A stretch of DNA of 64,000 nt from contig JASAND010016527.1 in assembly GCA_030248195.1 (NCBI GenBank), positions 62,001 to 126,000 of the forward strand, in the 5' to 3' direction. Every line of letters starts with the position of its first letter. Position 1 is the first letter of the stretch. This DNA is from Trissonchulus latispiculum. Lineage: Eukaryota > Nematoda > Enoplea > Enoplida > Ironidae. Under the pieces are notes generated by a model. That model had not been told where the DNA came from. It was given only the letters and a program-made list of their open reading frames with translations, and did not search any database. This document shows, piece by piece, positions 56,947-64,000 of this stretch. A program made the position numbers and the translations under genes.

Positions 56947-57948
56947 GGTGGTGGTATCCTTTTGTGCAGTGCTTTTGTGGTGATTTTTTGAAACGCTATA
57001 ACTTTCGCAATTTTGGGAGTTGCAAAGAGCTTTATAACATCGTTTTAAAGCTTATTATCTGTACATTCACGTGGGCTTACAGAATTGGCAAAATTAGCAA
57101 AAAATAGCAGAAATTTTCTGACAAGCTGACATCTAACAGGATGAATATAGACCAAAAATTTTTGAACACCGATTTCTCAAAACTGAAGAATTGGCCAAAA
57201 TTTTCTTTTTGTGTCACGATATGAAGGACATATGGGCCGAGGGACGTTTTTTCGGATTTGGCTCAGCAGGTCTTAACGGTCGAGAAAATCGACCAAATGC
57301 ACAGTAACGCGAAATTTCGCAATTTCGCATTGAGTTTTCTTGCTACTCAATATGTTTTAGCCCAAACCAAGAAAAACGTCCCTTCGCAGAAGTGCGAATT
57401 TCGATTCTGCCGAAAATCTCCAGAATCCGTCAAGTAGTTTTTGAGAAATCGATGTTCGAAACAAAATAATCGCAGTTTTGCCAAAATGGTTTTTCGGCCA
57501 AATCTCTAGCTGAAAGCAATAAAGTCCGCCTAATAGGCATTCATAAAATGTGCATTTGGACGATGTATCGATTGAGTATAACTAAGCCAATTTGTCCTTA
57601 ACATGTGGCAGTAATTTTGAAAAAACTGATTTCCTCGAAAATGGCAATTTTTTGACCCTAAAAACAGTTTTTTGCTTATACTGACTTAACCACTGGAGAT
57701 AGCTCAAAGGTTGTAAGAGCAAAAATGTTCATTTTCGAGTCCTCTTTCCAGCCATACCAACCAATCCCGTGTCTTGTCTACCTACTGGGAGCTTAAGGAC
57801 AAAAACCAAAACTTTCTTATCTTTTGGCCTAAGAATACGGGGACTGGTCCTAAAATGTTAAAGAGCACGGAAATATCGTAAGTTTTAGCCCTTTGCGTAA
57901 AGGATTAAAGCCGTAGGAGTCAAAAATACCCGAAAGGAAACCAGCACC
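56947..57948. mobile_element. TTAA-flanked element, copy 2 of family at 5095-6054
   Basis: Flanked by TTAA (56943-56946, 57949-57952). Left end GGTGGTGGTATCCTTTTGTG, right end the complement of GGTGCTGGTTTCC. The interior aligns in reverse orientation with 5095-6054. Confidence 0.75.
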
Positions 57949-57952
57949 TTAA

Positions 57953-58832
57953 GCGCTTACATAACAGTAGTTAAGATTTTTTACCCGCTGAAAGTTCCTC
58001 CTTATCCATAGTTAACCCAAAACTTTCATCTCATTTGGTCAAGTTATGCAGAATCTGGACCTGGGAGCGGGTGGGCAATTTCACCATTTAGCTAAGCTAA
58101 CGTAACTTTGCACTGTTGGCGGTAACATTGTCAATTGTACGCTTGTACTCACCGTTATTCTTATTGTAATTGGTTTTGCTATTTGTGTAAATAAATTGCA
58201 GTGCCTTATAGTCAGTCGTGTGAACTAAGGCACCTATCCTGATCAGGACTCTGGAACCATATCTGACCCCTGAACAAGTAAGTGATTATAATCTGACCCC
58301 TTGGACCCTACAAAGACAGCAATCAGCGATTCCGGATCTTGATTTGTCAATCAAGGTCTATCCACTAGAGTTCATTGTCACTGAACCAAACCACCCTCTG
58401 GAAAGCAAGTGTCGACCCCGCTTGCTAACGACATCAACGGAGCCTAACCCCTACCAAACGAACTCACGATCAAGACCCCACCCAGGTTGGCCGCAGGGAA
58501 TTCTCAGTTTTGGACACATCACCTTCTGAGAATCCGGTGCCTAAGTTTATCGCTACCGATAAACGTGCTGACCTTCCGTGCTTTGAAGTGGTTGTTACCC
58601 CGAGCCTGCGTGTTGTTAGACCGAAACGGACCAGAATCCTGCCGAAAAGAAATTGGAGCTAAATCCTAGCCACTTCATTACATATGTTAAAGCGCAATTG
58701 CTTTATATATTTTTGAAGCACAAGCTGTTGATGTTGTACCTCTAAAGGTCTACGGTCCAAAGGCTAAGCACCGAATTGCAGCAATGAAGCTTTAGGTCCT
58801 CAACAGATTTACATTTTGTAGAGATGCTTTAC
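57953..58832. other. Non-coding interior of the large hAT
   Basis: Short frames at 58344-58669 are rich in Pro/Ser/Asn without a recognised domain; could be worn retroelement coding sequence, not established. Confidence 0.3.
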
Positions 58833-58836
58833 TTAA

Positions 58837-59745
58837 GGTGGTGATTCCCTTTGGTCACATAAAGTTTGCACCATTATTACTCATTCATTACTTGGAGTTA
58901 AGAAGCCATTTTTATATCAAAATGTAGCTTGACATTTTCTCTTTTTAATGCATGCCACGAAGCTAATGTTGCTTTTCTAAAATATTTTTAACACATTTTA
59001 GAAGAAGTATAATTTTCCAGAATTTTTGCAGACTCAAGAAAATTTTTTCGCGAATCGGTTATATCATTCGAAACCTCCATCAAATAGCTGGGGACGATTT
59101 TTTATTTATTGTGAAATCGCTCTTCGTTATAGAGAAATAAGCTGAAATGTGTGCGTAATCTGGATTTTGCCTACTTTTTCCAAATTTGTCAAGGGATTGC
59201 TTTAGCTAGAAAGCAGCAATCGGGGCAACTAAAAAATCGTCCCTGGGTATATTTGTGCAAGAATACATTTGTTCAGTAGCATCCCTCCAGCTTGCATGGT
59301 GAATGCTCCACAGTCTTTGGAAAAAAATGGTCGTGTTTTTGCAAAAACTACATTTTTTATGATAGCAGCCAGCACGATAGCAGTTGGAAGACGATCCTGC
59401 GTCGGATAATTTGTCCCTGTTAGACCTTCAGATCGACGCCCTTTTCGACGCCAAAACAAGAAAATAGGTTATATCTCACGGTAGAGAAAAGCTAGAAACT
59501 TGCTTTAAAAGCAAAAATGTGAAGCTCAATGAGATCTTTCGAATGAATATAGTCATAACTGTATAGCGGGTGCTAAACGTTCAGAAATTGGGAAAAACCA
59601 CTCTGACCGGAAATCTCGAATTTTTGAATCGGGATTGCGCGGAGGGTGTTAGAACGCTAAAAGAACTAATTTCGGAAAGTTTCATCAAATTTCATCTTGA
59701 TTTACTTCGCCAAGTAACAATATGTGCCCAAAAGGAATCACCACC
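58837..59745. mobile_element. TTAA-type element, GGTGGTGATTCCCTTT ends
   Basis: Left TTAA at 58833-58836, end GGTGGTGATTCCCTTTGGTC; right end GGAATCACCACC with the right TTAA lost. Related by its ends to 6059-7028. No recognised ORF. Confidence 0.65.
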
Positions 59746-60009
59746 ACCATCACATCGCAAATAACCAAGCTGGTATAGCTAGTTAATGAGAAAGTCAATG
59801 AAACAAGCAACTAAACTTAGTTCAATCTTAAATTTTTTGTCTTCACAAAGAAAATGATTGTTTACCCAAGGGATTGCAAGTACAATTAGCGAAAACTGTT
59901 TTACTCAGAACTGACGTAGAAGCTGAGATATAAAATAAAACTGCAGGCTCAGCAGTTTTAAATTCCAAATATATATGCGGAAACTAAAATTTCTCTTTTT
60001 GTTGATGAC

Positions 60010-60305
60010 TTCAACTGAAAAGGAAGGACTAAAACTGGAACTATTCTAAAACGAGGACTGAAACTGAAACTGCTTGGCGTCAACGACTGAAACTGAAACT
60101 GAAACTATTTTGCGTCACCGACTGAAACCGAAACTGAAACTGAAATTAATTTGGACCGGCGACTGAAACTGAAACTAAAACTGAAATTCTTTTGGGATGA
60201 CGCTGACGACTGAAACTGAAATTATTTTTGGTATCTGACTGAAACTGAAACTGAAATTAACTTAGGTTATCGACTGAAACTGAAACTGAAACTAAAATGG
60301 GCTAC
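60010..60305. repeat. GAAACT hexamer repeat block 3
   Basis: Tandem units of about 30-40 bp, each with (A)CTGAAACTGAAACT followed by a variable TTTTGG(C/T)-type spacer and CGACTGAAACTG. Confidence 0.85.
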
Positions 60306-60589
60306 TGAAATAACACTAGATGCTCTACAGAATTACAGGATCAATTCTTATCCCAACTGTGATTTTAAGGGCAACCATTTCAAGCCAAATTTGAAATCTC
60401 TACTGAATTTTAATTCACAAACAGTTTTCTATTCATTAATTAATTAATTAATTCGATGTAATTTGAAGATGTACTAAATGTTTATTAATGAAATGAGTAA
60501 ATATATTTTCTTTTCTTGTCTTTATTTTATTTAAATGTTCCAAACGTTGGTAAATTTCTTTATAAAGTTCTCAAATATTGAATAATTGG

Positions 60590-60872
60590 ACATTGCGAAA
60601 GGATAAATTAATTAATTTAACTCTTTTCGCGTATATTATAGAGTTAATTTTACTCTCCCAGTTTTAACTCTTTTAACTCTTTTCTGGAATGCACTGAGTT
60701 AATTTTTACTCTGCCAGTTTTAACTCTTTTAACTCTTTGATTTTTAACCCTGCAGAGTTAAAAGAGTTAAAAACGGGCAGAGTTAAATTTAACCCTGTGC
60801 ATTCATGAAAAGGGTTAAAAGAGTTAATTTTAACTCTACTCTACTCTACTCTACCCATTCGCGAAAAGGCCC
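60590..60872. mobile_element. MITE, family GGCCTTTTCAAGAAAGGGT (copy 3, diverged)
   Basis: Right end CTACTCTACCCATTCGCGAAAAGGCCC-like and left end GCGAAAGGAT; the interior is built of TTTTAACTC/GAGTTAAAA and ACTCTACTC words, expanded compared with copies 1 and 2. Confidence 0.6.
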
Positions 60873-61274
60873 TATGTTTACGTGTTGGGTTATGATTATG
60901 AACACACAAAATTCTCAATGTGTTATGATTATGAACACACAAAATTCTCAATGGTCAAGTCAAAATATAAATCGGTGTTTAAAGACTGTCAGTCTGTAAT
61001 TCAACTGGTCAAGCGCCGCTTATTAGCTGCAGAAAATGGTAAATGAGTATAATATTCAAAATTATAAGGAAAAGAAGTGGGAAAAGGAAGATAAGGAAGA
61101 CAAAATATTTCAATGAGGAAAAGTTCCATTATAATGTTAGAATTCGTGAAAAATTCGAACTTTCTTACCCTGTCTCACAAAAAATCGGCCCGCATCGGCC
61201 CACGCGGACCACTGCGGGTACTAATTTTTGGCCCGCCCCGCCCCGTGGGTACCCGCGGCCTGCGTCCAACACTG

Positions 61275-61360
61275 AGCTGATCCAGTTCGTTACGAGGGCG
61301 TTGGAAGCAGTCTCTTCAGACCCAGGAATCAGAATAGAGAGCAAGTGTATCTCGATTGGA
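61275..61360 (-). pseudogene. Ty3/gypsy integrase fragment, N-terminal side of core
   Basis: The minus strand encodes LLSILIPGSEETASNALVTNWIS, the segment just before the R-x-G-V-P and TDRG blocks of gypsy integrases. It is cut at WIS by the hAT, whose 8-bp duplication repeats these codons at 49649-49656. Upstream it gives way to the CCAAT satellite. Confidence 0.7.
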
Positions 61361-61590
61361 TAGGTGAAATTCCAACCAAAACTTGCTAGATTTTCGTTGG
61401 CTGAAATCCCAACAAAACAGATCGCTTGCTCAATTTTGACTGGAGGAAATGCCAATCAGAAAGCTTGCATGATTCTAATTGGATGAATTTCTAACCAATT
61501 ACATGCTTGCTTGATTTTGATATTCTGGCTGTTATTCCAACCAATCACAACGCTTGCTCGATTTTGCGAATCAGTTTCAGCGAATAAAGG
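61345..61590. repeat. CCAAT-box satellite, right block
   Basis: Degenerate units like those at 46205-47222 (GATTGGATAGGTGAAATTCCAACC, CCAATCACAACGCTTGC). Originally continuous with the left block before the integrase fragment and its insertions. Confidence 0.75.
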
Positions 61591-62101
61591 TCAACCAAGC
61601 ATACTGATTTGTCTTAACGAATAAAGATCAATCAAGCATTCTGATTTATCGAAATTTCAGTCAACCAAATTGAGATAAGGTGCCTGATTCCATGAGATTT
61701 CAGTCAATTATAATCAAGACCGCGGTCTAGCGTGCGCATAAAAACCAACCGAGCATTCTGATTATTGAAATTCCAGCTACATAACTAGATTGAGATTCGG
61801 TCCCTGATTGAATGAGCTTTCAGACAATTATAATCAAGACGGCGTTTAACATATACGTAGGTACTTCAAATTTCAGATAATCAAATTGGGACTACGAATT
61901 CCAAAGCTGTATTTTCATAAAAAAATTTGGAAAACATCTTTCTCACGGAGACCTGCATTTAAGAAAAAACGTCAATAAAACCATCTTGAAGTATATATAA
62001 GATATGAAGCTTTCGTAGGTACTCCTTGTTTAAGAGATATTTCATCTAAACTAACACAATAATCACGTTTACTGTGTAACAAACAATTATCCGTTAAGCT
62101 A
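61591..62101. other. 3' flank of the last gene
   Basis: Degenerate repeats (GAGCATTCTGATT, TTTCAGTCAA, TCAATTATAATCAAGAC twice) then AT-rich sequence; the 3' UTR of the minus-strand gene should lie here. Confidence 0.35.
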
Positions 62102-62623
62102 TCACAACGCAAATTCTCTTTCTATCTCGTCCAGAAGAGCTTCCGCAGCAGCATTAGGATCCAAAATAGCCAACCGCTGAAGATGGGAATTTGAATCATC
62201 AGCCAGGTCATCTGTCTCCCCAGACCTACGATCTCTCTGAGAACCCAGCCTTCCTTCTCGAATATCTGAATCCTCTCTATCCATATCCGGGAAGTCAGAA
62301 TCTTTTTCTTGTCGAGGTTCATTAGAGGGCCCCACAGCGGCTGGGGAGGAAACATTCTCGCAGTCCATCAATCCACTCTCGCGCAACGATCTCAGCTGAC
62401 CGCCAATAGAAAAGGTACAGTTATCCAGAAATTCTGCAGACTGTTCATTTGTCCCTTTTTCACATCTGCCGTTTTCTGCCGGTAGATCCTCCTCAAGTTC
62501 TCGCTTAATTTCCACCTCACAGGGTAATAAAGCATGACTGGGAAGAAAATACTTGTGATCCACAATATAACGAATACACTGCAGTAAAACGTTGCGCTCG
62601 TGTCGAATTTCTGGTTGAAGCAA
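62102..62623 (-). CDS. Unrecognised host protein, terminal exon
   Basis: Terminal exon of 173 codons plus TGA after an acceptor AAGTTTTGTTTTAG. It starts in phase 0 with LLQPEIRHERNVLLQCIRYI, an ordered helical segment with VDHKYFLPSHALLPCEVEIKREL, then a long acidic, Ser/Arg-rich disordered region, and ends with a conserved-looking helix (AAAEALLDEIEREFAL). The upstream exon is at 63358-63482. The mix of an ordered basic/hydrophobic block and a compact C-terminal helix suggests a real cytosolic or nuclear protein, but I do not recognise the family. No signal peptide or membrane segment in this part. Confidence 0.6.
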   Translation of the reverse strand: MLQPEIRHERNVLLQCIRYIVDHKYFLPSHALLPCEVEIKRELEEDLPAENGRCEKGTNEQSAEFLDNCTFSIGGQLRSLRESGLMDCENVSSPAAVGPSNEPRQEKDSDFPDMDREDSDIREGRLGSQRDRRSGETDDLADDSNSHLQRLAILDPNAAAEALLDEIEREFAL

Positions 62624-62831
62624 CTAAAACAAAACTTTTCTGCACACATGCATAGGTATATACATACATAATAATCACGCGGCTTTGAGTTTCAAGAGAA
62701 CGCAGCTCCCTTATTATTAAAATCGGTTCATGCTCCGACGAAATAACGAGAAACGGACAACTTCACCGTTTCCCCGGTTGCTTTAAAAAAAAGAGAGAAA
62801 AAGGAAAAGAAAGAGAAAAAGAAAAAAAGAG

Positions 62832-62884
<53 letters not shown>

Positions 62885-63357
62885 CCAAAAAAAAAAAAAA
62901 AGTAAACACAAAAACAAAATGAAGAAAAAAAAAAAAAAAAAAAAAAAAGAATAAAAAAAAAAAAAAAGAAAAAGAAAAAAAAAAAAAAAAAAAAAGGGAA
63001 AAAAAAAGGAAGAAAAAAAAAAAAAAGAAAAAAAAAAAACGGAGAAAGGTAGACTCAACTTTCAGGCGTTAACATCGCATGAGTTTCAGACTGGTTTAGG
63101 GCTACGGCAGACTACGGAAGAACGGAGAAACTAAGAAGCAGAGAAACAGACAAAAGGGGAAACTGCAAAAAACGAACAAAATTAGTGTTTTCGGAACAAA
63201 AATTTTTGTCTAACATTTTTAAAACAAAGTCAGCATAGAGACAAACAACGGTATGTGTTTTCACATTCTAAACTGTTATGTAGTTTTACCAACTTGAAGT
63301 ATCACTTTACAAGGTTTAAAAAGTTCTGTGCGACAATCTTTGCAATCTTGACAGCAC
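62624..63357 (-). other. Intron with a long A-rich (sense T-rich) tract
   Basis: 734-bp intron of the unrecognised gene. It contains an almost uninterrupted poly-purine block (62783-63050), which on the sense strand is a long pyrimidine tract. Confidence 0.5.
62783..63050. repeat. Poly(A)-rich tract with G interruptions
   Basis: Long runs of A with occasional G; gives spurious poly-Phe/poly-Lys translations. Confidence 0.95.
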
Positions 63358-63482
63358 CTTTTCTAATAAAGTTCCCTGTTTATAGGATGGCAGTGTCCGT
63401 CCATTGAAAGGTAAAGGTTTCCCTTGAGCCTGCTGGGCTTCCTCTAGAACTTTTCTCAAACCAGCAGACTTCACTTTGTTGT
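63358..63482 (-). CDS. Unrecognised host protein, penultimate exon
   Basis: 125 bp between an acceptor TTGAATTTTTTTAG and a donor AAG|GTGCTG. It encodes two bases of a split codon plus 41 codons (NKVKSAGLRKVLEEAQQ, AQGKPLPFNGRTLPSYKQ, GTLLEK), helical and basic. It ends in phase 0, matching the phase 0 start of the terminal exon. The donor is not a strong consensus. Upstream exons lie beyond the right edge or were not recognised. Family unknown. Confidence 0.5.
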
Positions 63483-63590
63483 CTAAAAAAATTCAAAACA
63501 ACTGCGACAGCACTACCGCAAGTTGCTAGGTCGTGCGTTTCCTACCTGAGTTCCCTCCACTCTCGTCTCACCCCTCTCACTTTTGCACGT

Positions 63591-64000
63591 CCAGAGCCCT
63601 GACACTCATTTTGGTATTCGGCCAAAATGTCGCATCTTGACATTTGTATTTTGGCATTTGGCATTTTGGCATTCGCCAAAATGCAGATTTTGAAGGCAAA
63701 ATATTCAAAAATTTGCTTACATTTTAACTGAATTTTTCATTAATAATTTAAATATATTTATGGCCTGGGTTTGCTTTATCTTGCCAAGGAACAGGGAAAC
63801 AACGCCCTTTTTCAACTATTAGCCCAAAATCACAAAATTTCTGAAAAAACCAAAAATTCAATAAACGATTGGTTTATAATAATCGTTTAAAAACTATGAA
63901 ACTACATGTCTAGACCTAACAGCTTTAAATTTTTGCATCAAAAACCCCGTTTTTTTCAGGGTAAGCTTAAAGTTTGCTGACTGAACCAAGCTTAATTTTA
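63591..64000. mobile_element. Possible hAT-type end, CAGAGCCCTGACACTC (partial)
   Basis: From CAGAGCCCTGACACTCATTTTGG onward the sequence repeats CATTTTGGCATT/GCCAAAATG words, the same style of word-repeat subterminal zone as the hATs in this window. The other end would lie outside the window. Confidence 0.35.

Larger units (their letters stand above)
49657..61274. mobile_element. hAT-type element copy 2, expanded by nested insertions
   Basis: Left end CAGTGTTGGACGCGGGCC and right end CGTCCAACACTG belong to the same family as 2610-4064. Flanking 8-mers GGCTGATC (49649-49656) and AGCTGATC (61275-61282) match at 7 of 8. Left 49657-50230 aligns with 2610-2965; right 60880-61274 aligns with 3425-4064. 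The roughly 10 kb between is later insertions. The integrase reading frame is continuous across the outer flanks, which supports a single insertion. Confidence 0.75.

Noticed and set aside
62783..63058. Poly-Phe hydrophobic frame resembling a membrane protein
   Set aside because: Translation of a poly(A)-rich tract.

Overview
This is a eukaryotic, almost certainly invertebrate metazoan, genomic window. It is AT-rich, split genes have GT/AG exon borders, there are no bacterial-style operons, and it is packed with animal-type transposons (hAT, Polinton, TTAA-target and fold-back elements, non-LTR retrotransposon, tRNA-derived SINEs). The phylum cannot be fixed from the sequence. The best host gene is exon 1 of a high-affinity choline transporter (SLC5A7 type), which points to an animal with cholinergic neurons.

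Layout. 0-0.93 kb: choline transporter exon 1 (minus strand) and the start of its intron. 1-8 kb: a hAT element and two abutting TTAA-flanked elements. 8.0-14.0 kb: a short, decayed Polinton (8328-13875) with 6-bp target duplication, ~680-bp terminal inverted repeats and a broken family-B DNA polymerase; it sits inside an older inverted-repeat element. 14.3-21.6 kb: nested inverted repeats around a broken gene of an uncharacterised invertebrate family; the 3' part of that gene is present on both arms and one exon is split by a 631-bp palindromic MITE. 21.8-28.1 kb: SINE copies, a hAT, and a fold-back element carrying a truncated LINE reverse transcriptase. 28.1-33.1 kb: a unit bounded by inverted ~150-180-bp repeats with a zinc-knuckle ORF and an unrecognised 333-aa ORF. 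33.2-46.1 kb: exons of small membrane proteins (a two-exon gene on minus, a related terminal exon on plus, and a MARVEL-like exon pair), interrupted by MITEs, a Merlin/ISXO2-type transposase relic and two hATs. 46.2-61.6 kb: a CCAAT-box-rich satellite holding a Ty3/gypsy integrase fragment, which is itself split by two hAT-type insertions, the second grown to 11.6 kb by further insertions. 62.1-63.5 kb: the last two visible exons of an unrecognised minus-strand host gene.

The host genes do not form a pathway that can be read here. The main story is layered transposon insertion: target-site duplications can be read for at least ten insertions and give a relative order. The most useful candidates for new biology are the PolB-only mini-Polinton, the MITE family with 7-bp duplications, the 5-kb inverted-repeat unit with the zinc-knuckle ORF, the NF-Y-like CCAAT satellite, and the repeated 15-bp-stem hairpin unit.
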